From Labrys okinawensis (GTDB lineage: Bacteria; Pseudomonadota; Alphaproteobacteria; Rhizobiales; Labraceae), in the NCBI RefSeq assembly GCF_002982075.1, contig NZ_PUEJ01000002.1, forward strand, positions 1 through 64,000: a DNA stretch of 64,000 bases. The letters run 5' to 3'. Position numbers and translations under genes: made by a program. Numbering within the stretch: the first letter of the stretch is position 1; each line of letters opens with the position of its first letter. Below are positions 1-9,085 of this stretch, in pieces. Below the pieces are notes generated by a model. That model saw only the letters and a list, made by a program, of their open reading frames with translations, was not told where the DNA came from and ran no database searches.

Positions 1-770
1 GTGCGCGGCTCGCGATAGATGAAGAGCTGGTCGTCCGCGCGCAGATAGATGTTCTCGCGCGGATTGGAGACCAGGGAGGTCAGGCTTTCCACGCCCGTGC
101 GCGAGCCGCGCGTCAGGCGCACGAAGAGGTCGTGGGCGGCTGCCTGCGGACCGCCGGCGAGGGCGATCGCATCGAGCACGCGCGTGCCCTTGACGGCAAG
201 GGGGAAGCGGCCGCCCTGGCCGACTTCGCCTGAGACCGTGACGAGATTGGCGGCATTCTGGGTGAGGGTGACGAGCACCTGCGGCTCGATCGCCTTGGAG
301 GACAAGGCGCTGACGATGGCCTGCCCGACCTGGGCGGGCGTACGGCCGGCGGCAACGACGCTACCGGCATAGGGCACGTTGATGCGCCCGCCGCGATCGA
401 TCTGCTGGGGCGGCAACTGCACGCTCTTGCTGCCGGCGCTGCCGGTGGCGTCGGCGGTGCCGAACAGGCCTCCCGAGCTGGCCTCGAAGATCGAGACCGA
501 TACCATGTCGCCCACGCCCAGCGTGCCGCTCGAGGGCGGGCCGCCTGCCGCGAAACTGCCGAGGAAACCGGTCGGCCGATGCCGCGACAGCACGGCGACC
601 GTTTCGGCGTTGACGTCGAAGATGGAATAGGGGCTGGCGACAGCACGCCCCTGCGCACCGCCATTCTGCTGACGGCTCAGAATGGTTTTGGCCGTGGGAC
701 CCGCATTCGGCAGGCTGGAACAAGCCGCAAGGCCGGCGGTGATCAGGAGAATGATTGGAATACGCAGCAC
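1..770 (-). CDS. polysaccharide export outer-membrane lipoprotein (Wza/KpsD family), partial
   Basis: Only the first 256 codons are present; the gene runs off the left edge. An upstream in-frame stop at 789-791 leaves GTG 770 as the usable start. Residues 1-17 are a short hydrophobic lipoprotein signal ending in the lipobox LAAC, so Cys17 should be lipidated. After a linker, GTLGVGDMVSVSIFE (residues 82-96) and GRINVPYAGSV (128-138) match the opening of the Poly_export domain, and VTVSGEVGQGGRFPL (177-191) looks like the first SLBB-type unit. The family forms the outer-membrane channel for capsule or exopolysaccharide. The neighbouring kpsC and kpsS genes suggest it belongs to a Kdo-linked capsule pathway; this is inference, because Wza-type lipoproteins also serve other polysaccharides. 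Confidence 0.88.
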   Translation of the reverse strand, partial: MLRIPIILLITAGLAACSSLPNAGPTAKTILSRQQNGGAQGRAVASPYSIFDVNAETVAVLSRHRPTGFLGSFAAGGPPSSGTLGVGDMVSVSIFEASSGGLFGTADATGSAGSKSVQLPPQQIDRGGRINVPYAGSVVAAGRTPAQVGQAIVSALSSKAIEPQVLVTLTQNAANLVTVSGEVGQGGRFPLAVKGTRVLDAIALAGGPQAAAHDLFVRLTRGSRTGVESLTSLVSNPRENIYLRADDQLFIYREPR

Positions 771-1624
771 TTCGACATCACTCGCTTTTCAACGGCACCA
801 TTCTTTTTCCCATCACTGACGGACCGGAACAAGCTTTGATGCTTTTCGTGGTAAAGATCTCTGTTCAGAAAGAGGTAACATTTGCCCAAACATCAGCTTC
901 CTTCGAACTTTTCGTACCGATGCCGATGAAATGAACATCATAACTTCGGACCCGATTCGCCTTCCATCCAGCCCGCCTTGGAGACTTGTTACGCTCGGGC
1001 TTACTCACACTCCTCGCTCCCCATTACCCCATATTTCCACTTCCGTTTCGGTCTCCCGAAAGGTAAGTAGGAGCCATAGGGATTGGCGGAGGGCTCTGGC
1101 AGTGCCAACCGAAGGAGGCTGCAGGGCAGCCTGCGCCAATTTGCAAACTTTCCGTGATAATGCAACAGAAATTGCGCTCGCCATGGCAGCCATCCTGTCA
1201 CGGAATCTACATATTAGATTCCCCTGCGTGAAACTTTCCTTAATTCTTAACCCGCTTTTTTCCACTTCCATCAAGAAAAGAAAAAGGCATTCTTACAATA
1301 TACTGACAATCATCGGTGAGAATTCCGCCCGAACTCGCCTGAAGGAAAACTCGACTGAGAACTGCAAGGATTCGACGCCTGCTGGAGATAGGGAGATTAC
1401 TCCTTTAGCAGTAGAGACCCCTTCTTTGCTGTCGCCATTTTCGCAAGCCCGTGTCGCGCCATTCCGCTTGGAACAGCACCCGGCCATATCTTGGGGATCG
1501 AGGCCCCGATCCAGGTCAGGGGCCACCTGATGCGCGCGCGCCTGCCCCCCTCCTCGCACCCGCCGTCCATCATGCGCATCCCTGGCGCATTGTGCGCCGG
1601 CCCCGCCTCTCCGTTACCGGGGTC
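771..1624. other. intergenic region between divergent capsule genes
   Basis: About 850 bases between the leftward export lipoprotein and the rightward kpsC. The part around 830-1330 is clearly more AT-rich than the genes on either side. No frame on either strand reads like a protein, and I recognise no structured RNA. It must carry the promoters of both capsule genes; no specific promoter box could be fixed with confidence. Confidence 0.5.
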
Positions 1625-3673
1625 ATGCTGATGGATCGGTCCTGGTTGCCGCGCCCCGGTAGCGTTGTCGGCCTGCCCCTGGTCACCCTGCTGCGCTTTC
1701 CGGATCTGGGCGAGCTATTGCCGGACTATCGGCTAGTGGCGCTGGAGCGGGCAGGAGCAAGGGTGGACGCCGTCGCCGGCTGGGGCCGCAAGCTGCCGGC
1801 CCGCTGGGCAAGGCATGCGGCCGCCAGGCTGGCCCGCCCCTTTTTTACGCTGGAAGACGGATTCTTGCGCTCGGTCGGCCTGGGCAAGAGCGGGGCCGCG
1901 GCCGTTTCAGTGGTGATGGATGACCTCGGCGTCTATTACGACGCCCGTACGCCATCGCGGCTCGAACACGAATTGGCGCGGGGGGATTTTAGCGAGTCGC
2001 GGCCGCGCGCTACCGCTCTGCGCGAAGAGATCGTGCATCGGCGGCTGACCAAATATAACCATCTTCCCGATAGAACGCCGGAACTCGGGCCGCGCGAAAA
2101 CCGGCGCATTCTGCTGGTGGAGCAGGTCGCGGGCGACATGTCGATTGCCGGCGCGTGCGCCGACAGGACGAGCTTCGCCGCCATGCTGGCCGACGCCCTT
2201 GCCATCCCGAGCGCCCAGATCATCATCCGCTCGCATCCGGATGTGATGGCGGGCCGAGCCCAGGGCAGTTTCACGGGTCTGGCGGCCGCCGCCCATCTGC
2301 GCAGGCTCGACGATGCCGTTTCGCCCCATGCCGTGCTCGACGAGGTCGACGAGGTCTGGACCGTGTCGAGCCAGCTCGGCTTCGACGCCCTTCTGCGCGG
2401 TCTGCCGGTGCGGTGCTATGGCGTGCCCTTCTATGCAGGGTGGGGGCTGAGCGAGGACCGGCCGGTATTGACCGCTGCCCGCGAAGCCCTGGCCCGCCGC
2501 CGCCGGGCGCGGATCGGGCCTGCACTGGACGTGGTCGATCTCGTCGACGCCGCCCTGATCCGCTATCCGCTCTACGCCGATCCGATCACGGGCCGCGCCG
2601 TCGGCCCGGAACAGGCGATCGCCAGGCTGCAAGGCTGGCGCGCCCATGCCGGGCGCTGGCGCGGAGAGACCGAGGCAGTGGCCATCAAACGGCATAAACG
2701 GCCGATACTTAGGCGCTATTGCGCGGCCCCGGGCGGCACGCTTCGCTTCAGCGCCACCGCGACCGGCAAGGTACGCCAGCTCAGCTGGGGCCTGCCGCCC
2801 TTCTCCGTCGGCGGAGCCTCGGCGATTACGGTCGAGGACGGCTTCCTCAGATCGGTCGGCCTGGGCTTTCCCGGCACCGTGCCGATCTCCCTGTGTTTCG
2901 ACGCCAGCGGCATCTATTATGACGCCACCGCCGCCAGCGACCTCGAAACCCTGCTGGAGACCGGCACGTTTCCCGCCGAACTCACCGAGCGCGCCGCCCG
3001 TCTGCGCCAGGCGATCCTGCAAGCCGGCCTGACCAAGTACAATCTGAGCAGCGATGTGCCCGAAGCGATCTATCGGCAGGCGCGGGGCCGGCGGCGCGTG
3101 CTGGTGGTCGGGCAGGTACCGGGCGATCAATCCCTCAGGCTCGGCCTTCCCAGCCAGGCCAGCAACCTCGAATTTCTCCAGGCCGTCCGCCACGAATGCC
3201 CCGATGCCTTCATCGTCTTCAAGGAGCACCCCGATCTGGTGGCCGGCAAACGGCCGGGCCTGAGCGATCGCAAGGCGGCCGGCGCCCTGGCCGATCATCT
3301 GGCCGTGTCGGGCGATGCGGCGGCCTGGATCGACTTTGCCGACGAGGTGCATGTACGCACCTCGCTGACCGGATTCGAGGCTTTGCTGCGGAACAGGCCC
3401 GTGATCTGCCACGGAGCGCCCTTCTTTGCGGGCTGGGGCCTGACGACCGACCGCGTCGCCATATCCCGCCGCAGGCGCCGGCGCTCGCTCGACGAATTGG
3501 TGGCCGCCGCCCTCATTCTCTATCCGACCTATCTGCACCCCGTTCGGGGACTGCCGATGGAAGCCGAAGACGCGGTGGCCTGGCTGAGTGCGGCGCGCCA
3601 GGCTCCCGGCGGCCGGACCAACCCTTTGCGCCGAATCATACGTTGGTGGCCCCGCAATGCAGTTCCTCTTTGA
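1625..3673 (+). CDS. kpsC: KpsC-type capsule beta-Kdo transferase, two glycosyltransferase modules
   Basis: KpsC extends the poly-Kdo linker that joins group 2/3 capsule polysaccharide to its lipid anchor, using CMP-Kdo at the cytoplasmic face of the inner membrane. From ATG 1625 the product has 682 residues, close to the roughly 675 of E. coli KpsC. The two-module layout is visible as an internal repeat: EDGFLRSVGLG occurs at residues 77-87 and again at 404-414, each followed by a YYDA segment, a Tyr-Asn TKYN motif, an HPD motif and an FxAGWGL motif. The frame is open further upstream to 1451, but that extension is Pro/Arg-rich with no family resemblance. ATG 1631 is an equally possible start. 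The last 17 bases overlap the next gene, so the two are probably translationally coupled. Confidence 0.9.
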   Translation: MLMDRSWLPRPGSVVGLPLVTLLRFPDLGELLPDYRLVALERAGARVDAVAGWGRKLPARWARHAAARLARPFFTLEDGFLRSVGLGKSGAAAVSVVMDDLGVYYDARTPSRLEHELARGDFSESRPRATALREEIVHRRLTKYNHLPDRTPELGPRENRRILLVEQVAGDMSIAGACADRTSFAAMLADALAIPSAQIIIRSHPDVMAGRAQGSFTGLAAAAHLRRLDDAVSPHAVLDEVDEVWTVSSQLGFDALLRGLPVRCYGVPFYAGWGLSEDRPVLTAAREALARRRRARIGPALDVVDLVDAALIRYPLYADPITGRAVGPEQAIARLQGWRAHAGRWRGETEAVAIKRHKRPILRRYCAAPGGTLRFSATATGKVRQLSWGLPPFSVGGASAITVEDGFLRSVGLGFPGTVPISLCFDASGIYYDATAASDLETLLETGTFPAELTERAARLRQAILQAGLTKYNLSSDVPEAIYRQARGRRRVLVVGQVPGDQSLRLGLPSQASNLEFLQAVRHECPDAFIVFKEHPDLVAGKRPGLSDRKAAGALADHLAVSGDAAAWIDFADEVHVRTSLTGFEALLRNRPVICHGAPFFAGWGLTTDRVAISRRRRRRSLDELVAAALILYPTYLHPVRGLPMEAEDAVAWLSAARQAPGGRTNPLRRIIRWWPRNAVPL

Positions 3674-5006
3674 CGTATCGCGGCACCTGCGCCGGCTCAT
3701 TCGCACCACGCCCACCGGCATCGACCGGGTCGATGCCGCTTATATCCGGCTTCTGCCCGATCTCGCCGGTGAGGTCACCTTCGTGGCCAAGATGCCCGGC
3801 TTCAACGGCCTGCGGCGCGTCGACAGGCTTCTGCCGTCTGCGGCCTATTCGGCCGGCCAGGGCTTGGACGTCGAAAAGGATCGTATCTACACCGAGTTGG
3901 CCGATTATCTCGCCATGCCGGCATGGCCCTCCGAGCGCGGCTGCCGGCGCCTTGCTGAAACCGATCGGGCGGAACCTTCCGCCGCCCGGGTGGCGTTCAC
4001 CGGCATGCGGCAGGTCTTCGGCACTCGGGATCTGCCCCTGAGCCTGCGCGGATCGGTGTATCTCAATACCTCACACTCAGGCTTGGAAAACACTCTCAAG
4101 ATCCAGGAAATGAGGCGGCGCGGCGCACGCATCGTCGCGATGCTGCATGATCTCATTCCCGTCGATTTTCCGGAATTCTGCCGCGAAGGCGAGGCTGCCA
4201 AGCACCACCGCCGCATGCTCTCTTTGCTGCAGCATGCCGATCTGATCATCGCCAACTCGGCCTATTCGCGCGACCGTTTCGCCGCCTGGCTGGCGACCGT
4301 GGCCCCGCGGGGCGAGCTCCGGCCCGCCGCGCCGCCCATCGTGGTCGTCCCACTGGCCGTCGAGAACGAATTCCTGACACGTGACGCCTTGCGGCCGCCG
4401 CCATCGCCAATTCCGTATTTCGTCTGTCTCGGCACGATCGAAGCCCGCAAGAATCACGCTCTGCTTCTCCTGCTCTGGCGCCGCCTTGCCGAGAAGCTCG
4501 GCGCTGCCTGCCCGCGCCTGGTCCTGGTGGGACGCCGAGGCTGGAAGGTCGATCAGGTCCTGGATCTATTGACCCATGCCGCACCGCTGGCCCGCCATGT
4601 CGTGGAAGTGGCCGATCTCAGCGACCCGGCCGTCGCCTCTCTGATCGCTGGCGCGCATGGCCTGGTACAGCCCTCGCTGGTGGAGGGTTTCGGACTGCCG
4701 ATCCTGGAAGCCAATGCCCTCGGCGTGCCGGTCATCGCCTCCGATATTCCCGCTCACCGCGAAGTGGCCGAACTCGCCGGCCATCACGGCATCAGCCTGG
4801 TCGATCCGATCGACTTGCCGCAATGGATGGGTGCCGTTACGGCACTGGCCTCGGACCGTTTCGAGCTCAGCACCCGTGTCGCCCTTCCCTCCTGGCGGGA
4901 CCACGTGCGGCAAGCGCTCGATGTCGTACGGGATCATTTCGGCCCTGCAAATTCCTCCGCTCACGCGACCCCGAAAAACAACTTAGCCAGCACGAGGCCC
5001 GTCTGA
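3657..5006 (+). CDS. GT4-family glycosyltransferase in the capsule locus
   Basis: Starts at ATG 3657 inside the 3' end of kpsC (17-base overlap) and encodes 449 residues. The C-terminal half has the usual GT-B signature: LGTIEARKNHALLL, then LVGRRGWK, then the EGFGLPILEANALGVPVIASD block with the donor-binding EX7E arrangement. The middle contains MLHDLIPVDFPEF and HADLIIANSAYSRDRF, typical of retaining GT4 (glycosyl transferase group 1) enzymes. It presumably adds a sugar of the capsule repeat or linker. Donor and acceptor cannot be read from sequence. Overlap with kpsC is the main evidence for a capsule role. Confidence 0.88.
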   Translation: MQFLFDVSRHLRRLIRTTPTGIDRVDAAYIRLLPDLAGEVTFVAKMPGFNGLRRVDRLLPSAAYSAGQGLDVEKDRIYTELADYLAMPAWPSERGCRRLAETDRAEPSAARVAFTGMRQVFGTRDLPLSLRGSVYLNTSHSGLENTLKIQEMRRRGARIVAMLHDLIPVDFPEFCREGEAAKHHRRMLSLLQHADLIIANSAYSRDRFAAWLATVAPRGELRPAAPPIVVVPLAVENEFLTRDALRPPPSPIPYFVCLGTIEARKNHALLLLLWRRLAEKLGAACPRLVLVGRRGWKVDQVLDLLTHAAPLARHVVEVADLSDPAVASLIAGAHGLVQPSLVEGFGLPILEANALGVPVIASDIPAHREVAELAGHHGISLVDPIDLPQWMGAVTALASDRFELSTRVALPSWRDHVRQALDVVRDHFGPANSSAHATPKNNLASTRPV

Positions 5007-5267
5007 GGCGGGCCACCGCATCATACCGCCTGCCCCAACGAAATTTTTCCACTTGAGATACAATTTTCTACTACATAAAATCGCCTTTCCATAAAACTCC
5101 TTTGAGATTACAGACAAATCATCTTACCTTATGAAACTCAGATCGGCCCCGCACCTTGGGGCACCCATTGATCTAAGGACGTTATTTCCTCACCAACTGT
5201 TGCATCAAAGCTACAGACTCGTGTTTAGAAAGCTGGCATGGTGTCTTCACCTTTAGGAGTAACGCAT

Positions 5268-5957
5268 ATGAGAATCTCTGCAGCAGCAATTGCTCTCCTG
5301 CTCACGTCGACGGCAGCCATCGCTGCCGATCTTGCGCCTGCGCCCGTCGAGCCTGTGGCACCGGTTGTCGTTCCGTTCTCCTGGACGGGCTTCTACGCCG
5401 GTGCGAACGTCGGCTATGCTTTCGGCGGTCGCGATACGGTCGGCATCCACGATCCCGCTTTCCTCGGCGATCTCGGCAAGCTGACGGCCAAGGGTTTCCT
5501 TGGCGGCTTGCAGGCGGGCTATAACTATCAGTTCGACAACATCGTGGTCGGTATCGAAACCGACTTCCAGGGCGCCCAGATCAAGGACACCGTGCATGGT
5601 GTGGTCGCCGGCGAACCTGGCCGCGCTCGCTCGGACATCAAGTGGTACGGCACCCTGCGCCCGCGCATCGGTTATGCCTATGACCGCTTCCTGATCTACG
5701 CCACCGGCGGTCTGGCCTATGGCAACATCGACTACAAGCTCAGCTATAACGGCGCGTCGTTCAGCGACAGCAACACCAAGGTCGGCTGGACGGCCGGCGC
5801 CGGTCTCGAATATGCCTTCACCGACAATCTCTCGGGCCGCGTCGAATATCAGTATGTGAATTTCGGCAGCTACACGGTGCGCGGTGCCGGTACCCTCCAC
5901 TCCAAGGCCTCGCCGGACTTCCACGCCGTGCGTCTCGGTGTGAACTACAAGTTCTGA
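5268..5957 (+). CDS. Omp25/Omp31-like outer-membrane beta-barrel protein
   Basis: A 229-residue exported protein. ATG 5268 is preferred over an in-frame ATG at 5238 because an AGGAG ribosome site precedes it and the signal peptide (MRISAAAIALLL...AIAAD) then begins correctly. The mature part starts with a Pro/Val-rich segment, then FSWTGFYAGANVGYAFGG, the hallmark of the rhizobial/Brucella Omp25-Omp31/RopB family (OMP_b-brl). Alternating aromatic and glycine residues run through to the C-terminal VRLGVNYKF, a typical Omp ending with terminal Phe. Such proteins are abundant structural barrels of the outer membrane. It is monocistronic: a strong terminator follows at 5991-6018. Confidence 0.93.
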   Translation: MRISAAAIALLLTSTAAIAADLAPAPVEPVAPVVVPFSWTGFYAGANVGYAFGGRDTVGIHDPAFLGDLGKLTAKGFLGGLQAGYNYQFDNIVVGIETDFQGAQIKDTVHGVVAGEPGRARSDIKWYGTLRPRIGYAYDRFLIYATGGLAYGNIDYKLSYNGASFSDSNTKVGWTAGAGLEYAFTDNLSGRVEYQYVNFGSYTVRGAGTLHSKASPDFHAVRLGVNYKF

Positions 5958-6286
5958 ACCGCCGCTGCTGTATCAGATCTCATTGCATCAACGGGGGCAG
6001 GTTTGCCCCCGTTTTTGTTTGCTGGAGCATGCCAAGGCTTCGAAAAGGCCGACTCGTGAAGGGCTCGGTTCGATAGGTCGATCTTTTGGAGCAAAGTGCG
6101 ATTGCGTCGAACTTCGTGTGAGCTGCATGGCCAGCGCGGGCCGATCGACGAGGGCCTTTTCAAGCTCGCTCAGTCAAGCGCTGCCGCTCATTGTGTTGCC
6201 GGCAATAGACAGGTAGGTGGGCGAATCCATTGCCGCCGCCTCGGAACACCGCCCAGGGATTGTCGCAAAAGTCCTACAGAGTGATT
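5958..6286. other. convergent intergenic region after the Omp25-like gene
   Basis: About 330 bases between the Omp25-like gene and the end of the oppositely oriented kpsS. Besides the terminator at 5991-6018 I see no gene. A short stretch GGAGCAAAGTGCG near 6084 resembles the first bases of the 105-bp double-hairpin repeat found elsewhere in the window, but the similarity does not extend. Confidence 0.45.
5991..6018 (+). terminator. Rho-independent terminator of the Omp25-like gene
   Basis: A 9-bp perfect stem, ACGGGGGCA at 5991-5999 and TGCCCCCGT at 6004-6012, with loop GGTT, followed by TTTTGTTT. It lies 33 bases after the stop codon. Confidence 0.93.
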
Positions 6287-7549
6287 TCAAGCCGATTTCG
6301 GCACACGTACAGGGGCTTTTTTCGGCAGTTCCACCACATTGTCGTCGATGCGGCCGATCAGGTTGCGGATGGTCAGATCAAAGTAACGGCTCAGATAATA
6401 GGAGCCGTTGATCTGCGTCTCCGTCACCATGTGACTGATGAAGGCGTCCCTCGCCGCCGCATTGGGAAGGAAGGGAGCGCACCAGAATTGCTTGAGCTTG
6501 CCCTCGTCGCCATGGGCGACAAGGCCGTCAATGGCATAATGCGCATTTCCCAGCACGAATACGGGACAATTGCGCTGCAGCGCCAGAATGCCCGTGGTGC
6601 TGTTGACCGTGATCATGCCGCGGGCATGCCGGATCAGCAGTCCCGTCGGTCCGTCATCGATCAAGGAAACCCGGTCCGCCACCCCCGCCAGCTTGGCGAG
6701 CTGTGCCACGAAGCGATGATAAGGCCGGTGCCCGCGGTCGAGCGGATGGGCCTTGAAGGCAAGGCGGGTGCCCGGCGGCGCGTGCTTGGCAAAGGAGCGG
6801 ATCGTGGCCTCGATCATGCGTTCCATGGTCCAGCCGGCGCCATGGACCCGCAATTGCAGGTCATCATGCACCTGGAGGGCCGCGACAAAATATTTACGGT
6901 CGAAATTGTCGACGAGGTCGATGATCTTCTTCGCATTGTTCCAGCGATCGGTGTATTTGCGAACGGCATTGCGGCTCCAGAGCACCGCCTCTCCAAGCAA
7001 GGAGCGCTCGCGGTGATGGGAGTATTGCCGGAACACCACACTGCCTGCCGACATCGCCAGATAATATTTGAAAGCCCACCATGCCATGGGCTTGAAGCTC
7101 GTGGCCGGGATCGTCACCGGCGCCTCGACAGAGGCCACTTTATTGCGGTCATAGGCCGACAGCACGCGCGGCAGCAGGGAAGCGGCATTGTTGCCCTCCC
7201 GTTCGGCCGTCACATAATCGGGCCGCAGATAACCTTCTTCCAGGCACCAGACATCGACGCCGAGCTCTCGGCACAGAGCGACCGCAACCTGGTGATAGGG
7301 GCGCTGATCGCCGAACAGGATGACCTTGTCCGGCTTCTGACCAAGCAGGAATTGCGAGAACCAGCCCCGCCAGGCCGTCAGGCTGTCGGAAAACATCACG
7401 AACGGAATCCGCCGCGAATAGAGGCGGTCTCCAAGATTGAAATTGATCTTGAGAACTCTGTCGCCGCGCGCCAGGAGCGATTGCGCAAGCTCGGAAAAAA
7501 AGGGCCCTACCGGTCCCTGGAGCAGCACAATGAACTTGGGACGCAGCAT
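6287..7549 (-). CDS. kpsS: KpsS-type capsule polysaccharide Kdo transferase
   Basis: A 420-residue protein of the capsule polysaccharide biosynthesis family. KpsS adds the first Kdo to lyso-phosphatidylglycerol, priming the linker that KpsC then extends. Recognisable parts are the N-terminal FIVLLQGPVGPFFSEL, the VILFGDQRPYHQVAV segment, the LEEGYLRPDYVT motif (the KpsS/LipB counterpart of the EDGFLR motif in KpsC), the late FKAHPLDRG, and NSTTGILALQRNCPVFVLGNA. It is transcribed on its own, leftward, with the Omp25-like gene between it and kpsC, so capsule genes lie on both strands here. Length and motifs are normal for the family. Confidence 0.9.
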   Translation of the reverse strand: MLRPKFIVLLQGPVGPFFSELAQSLLARGDRVLKINFNLGDRLYSRRIPFVMFSDSLTAWRGWFSQFLLGQKPDKVILFGDQRPYHQVAVALCRELGVDVWCLEEGYLRPDYVTAEREGNNAASLLPRVLSAYDRNKVASVEAPVTIPATSFKPMAWWAFKYYLAMSAGSVVFRQYSHHRERSLLGEAVLWSRNAVRKYTDRWNNAKKIIDLVDNFDRKYFVAALQVHDDLQLRVHGAGWTMERMIEATIRSFAKHAPPGTRLAFKAHPLDRGHRPYHRFVAQLAKLAGVADRVSLIDDGPTGLLIRHARGMITVNSTTGILALQRNCPVFVLGNAHYAIDGLVAHGDEGKLKQFWCAPFLPNAAARDAFISHMVTETQINGSYYLSRYFDLTIRNLIGRIDDNVVELPKKAPVRVPKSA

Positions 7550-8087
7550 CGGTAATCCGATAATTGATTCAGTTAAAACAGCTTATACATATTGATAGTT
7601 CTTATCGCAAATATGTACATACCGCTGATTTGACAGGTTACCGCTTAGGCAGGCATCGGAGCGTCGAATCCGTTTCGATACCGAATAGGGCGCCGCACAT
7701 TATCGGCACCGCATCGTTCCTGCTTTGAGCGCGAGATCGGCCTTGAGTTGGCCCAGAGGGCTGAGGCTTGCACGGCCTCCTTGACGGTGGTGGTCCCGCC
7801 ATATTAGGAAATGCGTGCAGCGACCAGTCATGACGCTGCCGTAGGCGTTACCGTCATCCAACGCGTCCTTCGTCGAGAGGGTCCCAGCAGGGGGATCTCG
7901 ATTCAACAGGGCGCCACGGTCATGCCATTTGCCTGCTCCGCGTTTCCGTCTTCCTCTGGGGCTGCCATCCCGGCGCGGCTCGCCGCCGCCGTGATGCCTG
8001 CTGCCCGGCTGGGAATGCGGGCGGTCCGCTGCCTCGGGCGCAGCGGCGGCGTTTCCGTGCCCTCGGTTCAACGGAGACGCAACACCC
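7550..8087. other. 538-base intergenic region with no recognisable gene
   Basis: Lies between divergent kpsS and a short-chain dehydrogenase gene. Bases 7560-7640 are AT-rich and probably hold the kpsS promoter. From about 7700 on, the sequence is GC-rich like coding DNA, but no frame gives a recognisable domain. Overlapping open frames on both strands read as Arg/Ser/Pro-rich nonsense. It may be an eroded gene. Confidence 0.4.
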
Positions 8088-8843
8088 ATGAAGATGACCG
8101 GCAACACCATCCTCATCGCCGGCGGCACCAGCGGCATCGGCCGCGCGCTCGCCGAAGCCTTCCACCAGCGCGGCAACCGCGTCATCGTGACGGGGCGGCG
8201 CCAAGACCTGCTTGACCGGATCACGGCAAGCCGGCCCGGCATGGCGGGGCTGCCGCTCGACCTCACCGATCCCGCTTCCCTGTCGCACCTCGCAAACGAG
8301 GTTCGCAGGCATTATCCCGACCTCAACATGCTGGTCGCCAATGCCGGCATCTCACGGGCGGAGGACATGGCGGCGGACGGCTGGGATGTCGGCGATGCCG
8401 AGGCGATCGTGGAGACCAACATCCTGGGCGTATTGCGGGTGACGGCCGCGCTCCTGCCCATCCTGAAGGGACAGGCGGATGCGACGATCATGGCCACCAG
8501 CTCCAATCTTGCCTTCGTGCCCCGCGCCGACTTTCCGGCCTATTGCGCCAGCAAGGCGTTCCTGCATTCCTGGCTGCAGTCTCTGCGACACCAGCTTCGC
8601 AAGGTGCCCGTCGAGGTGCTCGAACTGGCACCGCCCTACGTGCAGACCGAACTCACCGGCCGCCAGCAGGCCTTCGATCCCCGCGCGATGCCCATCGACA
8701 GCTATGTCACCGAGGTGATGCGATTGCTCGACCGGGGCGACCATCCCCGAGGCGAGGTGCTGGTCGAACGTGACCGCGCTCGCCGCTGGGCCGAACGGGA
8801 TGGCCGCTACGATGCGATCTTTACCGCCATGAACCCGGACTGA
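8088..8843 (+). CDS. short-chain dehydrogenase/reductase (DltE-like)
   Basis: A 251-residue SDR-family oxidoreductase with an N-terminal Rossmann fold. The cofactor-binding motif [10 protein letters not shown] is at residues 11-20, NAG follows at VANAGIS, and the catalytic tetrad appears as a Ser in ATSSNLAF and the Tyr-x-x-x-Lys of YCASK. TGRR after the second strand suggests NADP(H) preference. The central and C-terminal parts ([24 protein letters not shown]) resemble the DltE/YdfG-like SDRs rather than FabG. The substrate is unknown. No neighbour shares its direction or pathway; the next feature is a tRNA on the other strand. Confidence 0.85.
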   Translation: MKMTGNTILIAGGTSGIGRALAEAFHQRGNRVIVTGRRQDLLDRITASRPGMAGLPLDLTDPASLSHLANEVRRHYPDLNMLVANAGISRAEDMAADGWDVGDAEAIVETNILGVLRVTAALLPILKGQADATIMATSSNLAFVPRADFPAYCASKAFLHSWLQSLRHQLRKVPVEVLELAPPYVQTELTGRQQAFDPRAMPIDSYVTEVMRLLDRGDHPRGEVLVERDRARRWAERDGRYDAIFTAMNPD

Positions 8844-8932
8844 ACCAACGGTTCATCCCATCGCCTGCAACCGAAGCGCCTTGCCGCCCGGGACCATCTC
8901 GAGCGGCTGCAGATCATCGCAAAAGGGAGAAA

Positions 8933-9009
8933 TGGCGCACCCAGCACGATTCGAACGTGCGACCTTTGCCTTCGGAGGGCAACACTCTATCCAGCTGAGC
9001 TATGGGTGC
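8933..9009 (-). tRNA. tRNA-Arg (anticodon CCG)
   Basis: The 77-base minus-strand sequence folds as a full cloverleaf. The acceptor stem starts GCACCCA and ends TGGGTGC followed by G, then CCA at 8933-8935. The D arm contains AGCTCAGCTGGATAGAG. The anticodon stem TTGCC/GGCAA encloses loop CTCCGAA, giving anticodon CCG. The T loop is TTCGAAT. CCA is encoded in the DNA. The gene lies between an SDR gene and yejE, apparently as a single tRNA unit. Confidence 0.97.
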
Positions 9010-9085
9010 GTCGATTGCCCTTCTAGCCGATCGTTCCACATCCTGCAATCGCCGCCTGCGATTCTCCCGGCGATTTCCTGCCCGG

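Noticed and set aside
1907-3721. A 604-codon open frame antisense to kpsC
   Set aside because: Shadow of the high-GC kpsC gene; the translation has no recognisable motif.
6230-7555. A 441-codon open frame on the plus strand across kpsS
   Set aside because: KpsS motifs are clear on the minus strand; the plus reading is His/Arg-rich without similarity.
7700-8266. Open frames on both strands upstream of and overlapping the SDR gene
   Set aside because: Compositionally odd (Arg/Ser/Pro), no domain, and they overlap the well-supported SDR coding sequence.
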